Shown here: in pieces, positions 42,912 through 50,154 of the stretch
How the letters are laid out: the number at the start of each line of letters is the position of its first letter
How positions within the stretch are numbered: position 1 is the stretch's first letter
Source: Lachnospiraceae bacterium
GTDB taxonomy: Bacteria; Bacillota; Clostridia; Lachnospirales; Lachnospiraceae
DNA length: 50,154 nt
Direction: 5' to 3'
Assembly (NCBI GenBank): GCA_029006155.1
Contig: JAQXGF010000120.1
Span: 1-50,154 of the forward strand
Notes under the pieces: generated by a model
Database searches by the model: none
What the model was told of the DNA's origin: nothing
The model's input: the letters and a program-made list of their open reading frames with translations, nothing else
Program-made: the position numbers and the translations under genes

Positions 42912-44618
42912 CTATTTTTCCGTCTCTGCAAGAGGAATCGCCTTCTCGATCCCAAGGTAAGGCAGGATATTTTCAAAGATGCCCTTCACGACCGGAGCCG
43001 CAATGAGTCCTCCATAGTACAGCCCCTGCGGGTTGTTGATGACGCACAGTGCGATGACCTGCGGATCGTCCGCCGGTGCGAATCCGATAAAAGAAGAAAT
43101 GTATTTGTTGGCACTGCGTGGCAGCGTCTCAGACGTAGCTGTCTTGCCGCCGATCCGGTACCCCTCAATGTACGCATTTTTTCCGGATCCGCCATCTACG
43201 ACCTGTTCGAGTACATACCTTAAAGTCTCCGATGTCTGCTCTGAGAGAATCCGCTCCCCTTCCGGATAGGAAAAGATCTGCGTGAGCGCCCCGGAAGTAT
43301 CGCGCGCCTGCAGTCCGAAGTGCGGCACCACCCGCGTCCCCCCATTGATCAGCGAGCTGACCGTCGCAATCAGCTGCACCGGTGTGATCTGAAATGACTG
43401 TCCAAACGAGATCGTCGCCAGCTCCACCTGTCCGACATTTTCTTTTTTGTGCATGATGGTCGCCGCCTCCCCCGGAAGGTCGATCCCGGTCTTTTTCGAG
43501 AGACCAAACTGATGAAAATAAGAAAAATAGCGATCCACACCGAGCCGCAGCCCCACATCGATAAAGACCGGATTGCATGAATTCTGGGCTGCCTGCAAAA
43601 AAGTTTCCGCCCCGTGTCCGGCGACCTTGTGGCAGCGGATCCGCCGATCTTCCACGATGCGGTAGCCGGGACAGGAAAACGTATCATTTAAGGTCACGAC
43701 GCCAGCCTCCAGTCCCGCCGATGCCGTGATAATCTTAAACGTCGAACCAGGCTCATACGTGTCATTGATGCACCCATTGCGCCACATCTGATTTAAGGCG
43801 TCCTGTTTTTCCGCAATGCCGGTATATTCCGGCAGCAGGGTAAACGGCTCGTTCAGATCAAACTCCGGCATATTTGTCATCGCATAAATTTCGCCATTTT
43901 TCGGGTTCATAATGAGAATCGAAACGCTGTCGGCCTGCTTTTCCTCCATGACCTGCCGCGCTGCCTGCTCTGCATACTGCTGAATATTGTAGTCCAGGCT
44001 GATGACGAGATCTTTCCCGGCGATCGGATCCCGCCGGCTCTCTCCCGCACCTGTAAGTTCGATGCCGCGCGCATCCGTCAGCGCCAGAATCTGCCCCGGA
44101 ATTCCTTCCAGAATCGATTCGTATTCCACCTCCAGCCCGATGATCCCCTGATTGTCCCCTCCGGTAAATCCAAGTACCTTCGAGGCCATATCACCATATG
44201 GGTAATACCGGCGGTAATCCTCGTCCACTTTCACGCCGGAGAGCCCGTAGCTGCGGATCCGATCCCCCACTTCTTTTTCCACATTTTTCTGAATCCACTC
44301 CATGGAGCTGACCTTCTCGACCTTTTTTTGCACCGTCGCCTCGTCGAGTCCAAGCTCTTTTGTCAACACCTCGATGACCCGCTCCGGCTCTGTGATCTGG
44401 CTGTGGATGACCGAAATCGTACAGACCGTACGGTTGTCCGCCAGCACTTCGCCATTCCGATCCAGGATCCGCCCGCGCGCCGCCTTGATCGGACGTTCCC
44501 GCTCATGCAGATCTTCTGCGAGCTTCGCGTAGTACCCGGAATCCGCCAGCATCAGCTTTCCCAGCCGCACGCCCAAAAGCACCAGTGCCAGCAGCGATGC
44601 GGCAAAAACAAGCACCAT
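42912..44618 (-). CDS. Class B penicillin-binding protein (SpoVD/FtsI type, no PASTA domain)
   Basis: 568 aa transpeptidase. One N-terminal helix (MVLVFAASLLALVLLGVRLG), the dimerisation domain (AARGRILDRNGEVLADNRTV), then the catalytic domain with STFK (Ser-292), SCN (QNSCNPVF) and GGKTATSE in place of the usual KTGT. In B. subtilis pbpB is followed by spoVD at this place, so this second PBP is probably the SpoVD-like cortex enzyme. No PASTA domain or C-terminal tail. ATG 44618 gives a protein starting in the helix with little ribosome-binding signal; an in-frame CTG at 44648 would add the expected basic stretch KTRSFHRRK, with GGGGGA upstream. Confidence 0.9.
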   Translation of the reverse strand: MVLVFAASLLALVLLGVRLGKLMLADSGYYAKLAEDLHERERPIKAARGRILDRNGEVLADNRTVCTISVIHSQITEPERVIEVLTKELGLDEATVQKKVEKVSSMEWIQKNVEKEVGDRIRSYGLSGVKVDEDYRRYYPYGDMASKVLGFTGGDNQGIIGLEVEYESILEGIPGQILALTDARGIELTGAGESRRDPIAGKDLVISLDYNIQQYAEQAARQVMEEKQADSVSILIMNPKNGEIYAMTNMPEFDLNEPFTLLPEYTGIAEKQDALNQMWRNGCINDTYEPGSTFKIITASAGLEAGVVTLNDTFSCPGYRIVEDRRIRCHKVAGHGAETFLQAAQNSCNPVFIDVGLRLGVDRYFSYFHQFGLSKKTGIDLPGEAATIMHKKENVGQVELATISFGQSFQITPVQLIATVSSLINGGTRVVPHFGLQARDTSGALTQIFSYPEGERILSEQTSETLRYVLEQVVDGGSGKNAYIEGYRIGGKTATSETLPRSANKYISSFIGFAPADDPQVIALCVINNPQGLYYGGLIAAPVVKGIFENILPYLGIEKAIPLAETEK

Positions 44619-45077
44619 TTTTCTTCGGTGAAATGATCGCGTCTTCAGTCGCCATCCCCCGCTTTCTTCCTGTTTTTTCTCCCGGAGTGATCGCCCCGGT
44701 CAGAGCATGAATCGTTTTTCCGACATACTCTGATACGGTTCAATATATGCCGCAAAGTATGGAGGGATGCGCAAATAATTTATTTATAAAAACAAAAAGA
44801 GCAATATTTAAATTTTATATGTTTCTCTTTCAGATGGATAAAGGTAACTAATCACATCTGCCACAGAAATCTCATAAAAACTCCAATATCGCTCTTTTCT
44901 TTCATTCAATTTTATTATATAAATGAGTAAATGTCCAAAAATGTACAACACCTATCACGGATTCCATTGCCTATTTTTTATTTACTCATTTATCATTCTA
45001 TCATTACAAGAACCACTTCTCAAATTTTGTAATTAGAATTATAACGCAAATTCGCGCATTTTATCTAAATCAATCTT
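44619..45077. other. AT-rich intergenic island with two long inverted repeats
   Basis: No gene in 459 nt. Much richer in A+T than anything nearby. A 14-nt imperfect repeat (44795-44808 with 44885-44898, one mismatch) can fold on the minus strand into a stem followed by TTTTTGTTTTT-like sequence, and a perfect 14-nt repeat (ATAAATGAGTAAAT at 44919-44932 with its complement at 44980-44993) follows. They may end transcription after the shell-protein gene or mark an inserted element. Confidence 0.6.
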
Positions 45078-45794
45078 CTACAGATACGGCGTCCCAAGGC
45101 ACTTTGGGACCTCTCCCATCGAAGCGAGCAACTCCAGCCCGATCTGGCGCGCTGCGATGACTGACGACCGCACCGCACTCGCGTCGCCGGAAATGCCGAG
45201 GATGACCTCGTTCGTGTGGCTCGTCCCGACGCTCGGTGTCATGTAGCAGGCAATCTTCACCGCGGATGTCTTCATCGCCGTATCCGCTATCACGAGCCCG
45301 ATCGCCGCCGGTGCTGCAGTCATAAAGCCGAATGCCTCATCGGGCGCTGCGTGGAATGCCTTCTGCAAGGCCGATCCCGCACTCGCGGAGTAGGCAAATT
45401 CCAGATGGCCCGCCGCACTCGCATAGACCTCACCCGCATATTTTGGTGTCAGCTCCAGCGCAATCTCGATCGCACGGCGCACATCTGCCACGTCGCTTCC
45501 GCCGATCACGATGTAGTTGCCATGTCCGGCTCCGCCCTTTGTATCTCGTGGGAACTCAATCGAGAGCACCTCCGTATTCGTCGCCTTCACCGCATCATCC
45601 ATCGCCGTCACCTGTCCGGCCGCACCGATACGGGAGCTGAACACGCCAATGCTGTGAAACTGCGTGCCGACATTCATTTTCTCCAATAACGTATCATCAA
45701 TCCCGGAAATCACAAGGCCGATCGTATCCAGTATCGTCGTCCCGACAAATTCTGTCCGGGTGCAGGTTGTGCTGATGCTGTTTAAGTCTATCAT
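45078..45794 (-). CDS. PduB-like bacterial microcompartment shell protein (tandem BMC domain)
   Basis: About 238 aa. The segments TEFVGTTILDTIGLVISGID, then AVKATNTEVLSIEFPRDTKG with GAGHGNYIVIGG and EVILGISGDASAVRSSVIAA match PduB-type trimeric shell proteins throughout (tandem BMC domains, about residues 20-120 and 130-230). PduB normally forms part of the shell of propanediol-degrading compartments beside their enzymes, but no enzyme or other shell gene is near; it lies between two PBP genes. ATG 45794 has AAAGGAG 7 nt upstream; the longer frame to 45824 is not favoured. A hairpin terminator precedes it and an AT-rich region follows. Its role here is unknown. Confidence 0.85.
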   Translation of the reverse strand: MIDLNSISTTCTRTEFVGTTILDTIGLVISGIDDTLLEKMNVGTQFHSIGVFSSRIGAAGQVTAMDDAVKATNTEVLSIEFPRDTKGGAGHGNYIVIGGSDVADVRRAIEIALELTPKYAGEVYASAAGHLEFAYSASAGSALQKAFHAAPDEAFGFMTAAPAAIGLVIADTAMKTSAVKIACYMTPSVGTSHTNEVILGISGDASAVRSSVIAARQIGLELLASMGEVPKCLGTPYL

Positions 45795-45815
45795 AGATTG
45801 TCTCCTTTCAAAAGA

Positions 45816-45861
45816 AGCAGCCACTTAACCAGAATTTCCTTCATTCGGTTAAATGACTGCT
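45816..45861 (-). terminator. Terminator-like hairpin between the PBP and the shell-protein gene
   Basis: On the minus strand a 15-bp stem (45861-45847 with 45830-45816) forms with two G-U pairs that would be C-A mismatches on the other strand, followed by TCTTTTG. It starts just after the PBP stop codon. Confidence 0.7.
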
Positions 45862-45866
45862 CCATC

Positions 45867-48170
45867 TTACTGCGCTGTATTACCGTCCTGCGCCGCGTCA
45901 TCCCCGAGCGCCGTGCCATCCCACACCGCTCCATTATCTTCTCCTGCCGCACTCTGATCCGGCGGTGTCGCGATGTTTGGATTGTCAACCTTCGGGTCCG
46001 GATCGTTCGTCGTCGCCGTATCGGTGATCGTAAACACATCATTTCCATATGCATCGATGACATGATTCTCATCATTGATCGTGATACCATCGAGCACATT
46101 GCCGTCACCGTCGACGACCTGCCCATCCTGTACGCGCGCATCCGTATGGTAAGTTCCATAAGAATCGATCGCATCAAAGGTCACAACGCTGTCCTCTGTC
46201 GTCACTTCCTCGCGGTCAAGTCCGAGATATGCCAGCAGTTCATCTGTGATCTCCTCAGTCTGGTAAATCCCCATATACGGGAGCATCTCCATCGCGATCT
46301 TGCGGAAGATCTCCTGCGCATACGTACTGTGCGCCTGATCTGCTACGTTCGGCTCATCGACAACAACGTAGAGCACGACCTGCGGATCGTTGATCGGAAC
46401 TGCTCCGATAAAGGATACCAGATACTTCCCGGCTGCACGGGTTCCGGTCGTGTAATCGATCTTCTCTGCCGTACCGGTCTTACCACCGACCCGGTATCCC
46501 GGTACCTGCGCCATTCGTCCGGTACCTTCCGATACCGTCGTCTCCAGATACTGTCGGAGCAGAGATGACACATGGTTCGAGATCGGCTGTTTTAAAAGCA
46601 TACCGTCTGAACTCTTGATGATCTTGCCATTCTCATCAAGCACTTTCTCCACGACATGCGGCTGGTAATAATAGCCGCCGTTCACGACCGCACAGAACGA
46701 TGCGATCTGCTGGATCATCGTACAGGTGAAGCCCTGTCCGAATGTACAGGTCGCCAGCTCTACCTCATTCATGCCTTTCTGATCGTATACGATACCGGCA
46801 ATCTCCTCCGGGAGATCGATACCGGTCTTGCTGCCGAAATTAAAGAGCGACTGGTATTTGATGAAATTCGCGATTCCCATCTTCGCACCGATCGCCATCA
46901 GTGCATCATTGCAGGAATTCTTCAGCACATCCTCCAGCGTCTCCGCCCCGTGCGCGCCCGGATAGACATCGCATCGGATAAATGTATCTGTGACCTGTTC
47001 TCCACCGTCACAGTAAAACGAATCATCTTCGCTGATCGCACCGGTCTCAAGCGCTGATGCGATCGTAATTGGCTTAAACGTAGAACCCGGCTCGATACCG
47101 TCTGTGATACAGTAGTTATCCCAGAGCATGTCCTTCATCGCCTTGGACTTCTCTTCGTCCGTCATCGCTTTGATCTCGGACTCGGTATACCACGCAGAGA
47201 GATCCTGCGGATTGTTCAGATCGTAGCTGTGGTTCGTCGCCATCGCCAGCACCGATCCGTCGTTCGGGTCCATCGCGATAACACCGATGTCCTTCGCACC
47301 ATGCTTCGCGGTGCCATTGTCCTCGTCTGTGCCATATTCCTCGTCAAATTCCTGAATATATTTTTCGACGATCTCCTGAATATTCACATCCAGCGTCGTC
47401 TGCAAGGTATAACCATTCTCCGGCGCGATCGTTTTCTTCTGATACTCCTGATCCTCGTTCAGATAGCCAAACACCCGGCCCGACGTACCGCTCAAAAGGC
47501 TGTCATAGTACAATTCCAGCCCCGTGATACCATCTCCAATACTATTGGAAAAACCGACCACATTGCTTGCCACCGCATTCAACGGATATTTACGGATGAA
47601 CTGTTCCTCGAACCAGACACCGGTCACAAGGCTGCGCTTCCGGAGCTCCTCTTTGGACAGTCCTTCCTTTGTATCCGCATCCGGAGAAATGTAATCCTCA
47701 TAGGCGTCTTTTTCCTCCTGCGGGATTTCTGTCTTTAATACCTGATATTGGCTGTCCTTCGTCTTTTCATTCTCGATCAGATCCCGGATGGTCGCCGAAT
47801 CCAGATCAAACTGTTCTGAGAGCACTTCGATCGTCGCATTGACCGCGTCATCCTTCTTCGTGACTTCCTTTGTATTATTGATCTCCTTGCAGTCGATGAC
47901 CAGCCGGTACACCTTCTCACTGTAGGCCAGCAGCTGCCCGTTCCGGTCCTGGATCTCGCCTCTGCGGCTGTAAAGCGTACGGCTGTCATAGTTCTCCTGC
48001 GACAACACCTGCTTCTCATACTCTTTGCCATCTTTTAAATTGATATAAACGATGCGCATTAATAAAAAAACAAGCAATACTAAAATGAATGCAAATATAG
48101 CCAGAAGCTTTATTTGCATTTTTTTTGTAAATTTCCTCTTCAGTTTTCGTTTCTTACCTGATGCTTCCAA
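45867..48170 (-). CDS. Class B penicillin-binding protein (FtsI/PBP2B type) with an extra C-terminal module
   Basis: 767 aa septal transpeptidase. A basic start (KKRKLKRKFTKK) and a helix (LLAIFAFILVLLVFLLMRIV) lead to the dimerisation domain (YSRRGEIQDRNGQLLAYSEK) and the transpeptidase with STFK (Ser-363), SCN (NSCNDAL) and GGKTGTAEK. It follows ftsL by 13 nt and is probably the division-specific PBP2B. The last 100 residues are unusual: a module at 671-710 (from YGTYHTDARVQDGQVVDGDG) resembling the FtsQ C-terminus, then a flexible acidic tail (TNDPDPKVDNPNIATPPD onward). No PASTA domain. Confidence 0.93.
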   Translation of the reverse strand: MEASGKKRKLKRKFTKKMQIKLLAIFAFILVLLVFLLMRIVYINLKDGKEYEKQVLSQENYDSRTLYSRRGEIQDRNGQLLAYSEKVYRLVIDCKEINNTKEVTKKDDAVNATIEVLSEQFDLDSATIRDLIENEKTKDSQYQVLKTEIPQEEKDAYEDYISPDADTKEGLSKEELRKRSLVTGVWFEEQFIRKYPLNAVASNVVGFSNSIGDGITGLELYYDSLLSGTSGRVFGYLNEDQEYQKKTIAPENGYTLQTTLDVNIQEIVEKYIQEFDEEYGTDEDNGTAKHGAKDIGVIAMDPNDGSVLAMATNHSYDLNNPQDLSAWYTESEIKAMTDEEKSKAMKDMLWDNYCITDGIEPGSTFKPITIASALETGAISEDDSFYCDGGEQVTDTFIRCDVYPGAHGAETLEDVLKNSCNDALMAIGAKMGIANFIKYQSLFNFGSKTGIDLPEEIAGIVYDQKGMNEVELATCTFGQGFTCTMIQQIASFCAVVNGGYYYQPHVVEKVLDENGKIIKSSDGMLLKQPISNHVSSLLRQYLETTVSEGTGRMAQVPGYRVGGKTGTAEKIDYTTGTRAAGKYLVSFIGAVPINDPQVVLYVVVDEPNVADQAHSTYAQEIFRKIAMEMLPYMGIYQTEEITDELLAYLGLDREEVTTEDSVVTFDAIDSYGTYHTDARVQDGQVVDGDGNVLDGITINDENHVIDAYGNDVFTITDTATTNDPDPKVDNPNIATPPDQSAAGEDNGAVWDGTALGDDAAQDGNTAQ

Positions 48171-48183
48171 TGATTCACCTTAC

Positions 48184-48687
48184 CTACTCTTCCGGTACGT
48201 CTGCATACTGTCGCACATAGTCGCTGTCATCCAAACTGTAGGTCTGCACCTGATTCTTTGTCGCATAGCCCATGCCGAGCTCATTGACCGCCACGTCCTT
48301 GACATGCTCCATATCCACGCCCGCCATAATGCGGTTGTAATCGGAATCATTCTGCAGGATCGCAGCATCCAGGGATGTCTCAAGCGCCGTGACCTGCTTC
48401 TGCAGGCGGGTCCCCTGCGCCTTCAGCTGAAGGTAATTGACACACATCCAGACCGTCGCGACTGCCGCTGCCGTGAGAAATACCACATAGCGGACATTCA
48501 TCTGCGACGCACGTTCCCGGTTGCTCCTTGTAGAAGCGCTGATGGACGGATTCTTCTTTTTCTGTATCTGCTGCTGTGGTACAGCTTCCAGCCTGCGTAC
48601 CGCTGTCCCTTCCACGTACGCATGCATACTCTCTTTTGCTTTTCTGCTGCCGGATCCTGACCGGCTGCTCTTTCTGGTATCCGCCAT
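48184..48687 (-). CDS. ftsL: Cell division protein FtsL-like
   Basis: About 167 aa bitopic protein. A long basic cytoplasmic N-terminus (MADTRKSSRSGSGSRKAKES to about residue 60), one helix (VRYVVFLTAAAVATVWMCVN) and an extracytoplasmic coiled coil (LKAQGTRLQKQVTALETSLD), with ELGMGYATKNQVQTY near the end. Sequence identity within FtsL is low, so the call rests on topology and position between rsmH and pbp. ATG 48687 has GGGAG about 8 nt upstream; the TTG at 48702 overlaps that site. Confidence 0.85.
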   Translation of the reverse strand: MADTRKSSRSGSGSRKAKESMHAYVEGTAVRRLEAVPQQQIQKKKNPSISASTRSNRERASQMNVRYVVFLTAAAVATVWMCVNYLQLKAQGTRLQKQVTALETSLDAAILQNDSDYNRIMAGVDMEHVKDVAVNELGMGYATKNQVQTYSLDDSDYVRQYADVPEE

Positions 48688-48704
48688 TTTACGTTCTCCC
48701 AAAT

Positions 48705-49646
48705 CTACTGTATTTCACGCTCGAACACGCGAAGCTTCGAGCTCTTTGACCTTGTATTTTCTTCTAATTCTTCCTCCGACGGTACGATCGGCTTTCTCGT
48801 GATGACTCTGCCTTTCGGCTTCTTGCCGCAGATACACACCGGAAATTCTTTGGGACAGGTGCATGGATTCTCGCTCTCCCGGAACTTGTTCTTCACAATC
48901 CGGTCTTCCAGTGAATGGAACGTGATCACGCAGATCCGTCCTTTATCATTGAGCAGATCAATCATATCGCCCAGCGAATGATCCAGCACATACAGTTCCC
49001 TGTTTACCTCTATCCGTATTGCCTGGAAGGTCCTTTTGGCCGGGTGTCCTCCTGTCGCTCTCGCCTTCGCGGGTATCGCCGCTTTTATAACATGAATTAA
49101 CTCCCCAGTCGTTTCCAGTTGTTTTTCTTTTCTGGCACTTACAATGTGTTTGGCGATGTTCTTTGCGAACCGTTCTTCTCCGTAATCACGGATGACGTGA
49201 TACAGCTCCATTTCGCTGTATTCGTTCACAACCTCCTTCGCCGATAAGGTCTGCCGCTGATCCATACGCATGTCCAGCGGTGCATCCTCTCTGTAAGTAA
49301 ACCCACGTTCCGCCTCATCAAGCTGATAGGACGAGACCCCCAGATCCAAAATGACTCCATCTACAGATGTAATACCAAGTTTGCCGAGCTCCTTTTTCAT
49401 ATCGCAGTAATTGCTGCGCACGATGGTCACCCGGTCTTTGAACTCTTCCAAACGCTTCGTAGCCGCTGCAATCGCCGCTGCATCCTGATCGATCCCGATC
49501 AGCCTGCCCCGGTCTGAGAGCCGCCGGCAGATCTCGTACGAATGTCCGCCGCCGCCTAATGTACCGTCTACATAAATTCCATCCGGTCGGATGTGCAAAG
49601 CTTCAATGCTTTCCTCCAAAAGTACAGATTTGTGTCTGAATTCCAT
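48705..49646 (-). CDS. rsmH: 16S rRNA (cytosine-1402-N4)-methyltransferase RsmH
   Basis: 313 aa SAM-dependent methyltransferase modifying C1402 in the ribosomal P site. N-terminal [20 protein letters not shown], the SAM motif [53 protein letters not shown] and the C-terminal [16 protein letters not shown] are diagnostic. The insert [16 protein letters not shown] has four Cys, common in clostridial members. Second gene of the dcw cluster. Confidence 0.97.
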   Translation of the reverse strand: MEFRHKSVLLEESIEALHIRPDGIYVDGTLGGGGHSYEICRRLSDRGRLIGIDQDAAAIAAATKRLEEFKDRVTIVRSNYCDMKKELGKLGITSVDGVILDLGVSSYQLDEAERGFTYREDAPLDMRMDQRQTLSAKEVVNEYSEMELYHVIRDYGEERFAKNIAKHIVSARKEKQLETTGELIHVIKAAIPAKARATGGHPAKRTFQAIRIEVNRELYVLDHSLGDMIDLLNDKGRICVITFHSLEDRIVKNKFRESENPCTCPKEFPVCICGKKPKGRVITRKPIVPSEEELEENTRSKSSKLRVFEREIQ

Positions 49647-49661
49647 ACAAGCCTCCCCAGG

Positions 49662-50093
49662 TTATATGCTTAAACCTAAATCCGTCATTTGTTCGGCGAT
49701 ATCATCCATATCATCATAAGCATTGTTCTCTGCCCATTTCTCCTTTGACCAGATTTCGATTCGATTAATGTTTCCTGACAGGACAACGTCCTTATCCAGC
49801 TGTGCAAACTCCCTCAATGGCTGTGGCAGAAGAATTCTCCCCTGCTTGTCCAGTTCACACAAATTCGCTCCTGCCACAAAAAATCGAACGAATTTTCTGG
49901 CGTTTTTCTGAGTCAGTGGCAGAGCACGCAGCTTTTCCTCGAAGAGCTCCCACTCGTTTTTGGGAAACACAAAGAGGCATCCATCTAATCCCTTTGTCAC
50001 AATAAATTCATCGCCTAACTGTTCTCTGAATTTTGACGGGATAATCAGCCTGCCTTTGGTGTCCACTGTATGGTTATATTCACCCATGAACAT
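49662..50093 (-). CDS. mraZ: Transcriptional regulator MraZ
   Basis: 143 aa, two AbrB-like repeats (MFMGEYNHTVDTKGRLIIPS, then GANLCELDKQGRILLPQPLR). MraZ binds repeats in its own promoter and represses the dcw cluster. First gene of the cluster and probably next to its promoter, which lies beyond the window edge; only 50 nt upstream are visible. ATG 50093 (second of two consecutive Met) matches the family start; AAGG lies 9 nt upstream. Confidence 0.96.
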   Translation of the reverse strand: MFMGEYNHTVDTKGRLIIPSKFREQLGDEFIVTKGLDGCLFVFPKNEWELFEEKLRALPLTQKNARKFVRFFVAGANLCELDKQGRILLPQPLREFAQLDKDVVLSGNINRIEIWSKEKWAENNAYDDMDDIAEQMTDLGLSI

Positions 50094-50154
50094 CATCGAC
50101 TACCTTCTTTCGGAATTATGGGATGGGGAAAATGCTGTCATGTCACACCACTCT

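Noticed and set aside
50094..50154. MraZ operator repeats upstream of mraZ
   Set aside because: TGGG-like strings are present, but only about 60 nt are visible and the spacing does not form a clear repeat set.

Overview
The window reads as chromosomal DNA of a spore-forming Lachnospiraceae (Clostridia, Firmicutes) of moderately high GC. The grounds are a complete sporulation sigma block (spoIIGA-sigE-sigG plus a separate sigK), a Gram-positive division and cell-wall (dcw) cluster, RNase J, IreB, and a DUF5716/DUF5717 pair that I associate with this family. About fifty genes are supported, nearly all on the minus strand. No rRNA, tRNA, IS element, prophage or CRISPR array was seen.

Reading along the minus strand from the right end: mraZ-rsmH-ftsL-pbp-(PduB-like shell protein)-pbp-mraY-murD-ftsW-murA-ftsQ-ftsZ (50.1-35.1 kb) builds septal peptidoglycan. 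It is followed by an ECF transporter S component, spoIIGA-sigE-sigG, a plus-strand YlmC/YmxH gene and nrdR. Next come a three-gene set of unknown function (a protein of about 1200 aa, a probable actin/Hsp70-fold protein and a TPR-like protein; 30.5-24.8 kb), then purF and purB. After these lie a small DUF4160 pair, a prolyl-tRNA editing protein with a LysR regulator, purA, two tandem hybrid histidine kinases, a plus-strand M32 carboxypeptidase, nifS-thiI, a plus-strand HPr-like gene, mtaB, ireB-ruvX-DUF1292, and rnj-ylbF-trmR-U32. The 5' part of sigK lies at the left edge.

Three themes stand out. (1) Division and sporulation: the spoIIG promoter keeps a long -35/-10 spacer and a Spo0A box, and both spoIIGA and sigK have their ribosome-binding site inside an inverted repeat whose loop or upstream arm carries the promoter. 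(2) Translation quality and tRNA modification: ThiI/NifS, MtaB, TrmR, U32 and ProXp-ala. (3) Intergenic regions carry mosaic repeats shared between distant sites, one of which folds into a multibranched RNA.

The least explained observations are a C-terminal module of about 40 residues shared by FtsQ and one PBP, an orphan PduB-type microcompartment shell gene inside the dcw cluster next to an AT-rich island, the DUF5717/DUF5716/TPR set, and the structured repeats. All functional names rest on reading protein motifs by eye; no database search was run.
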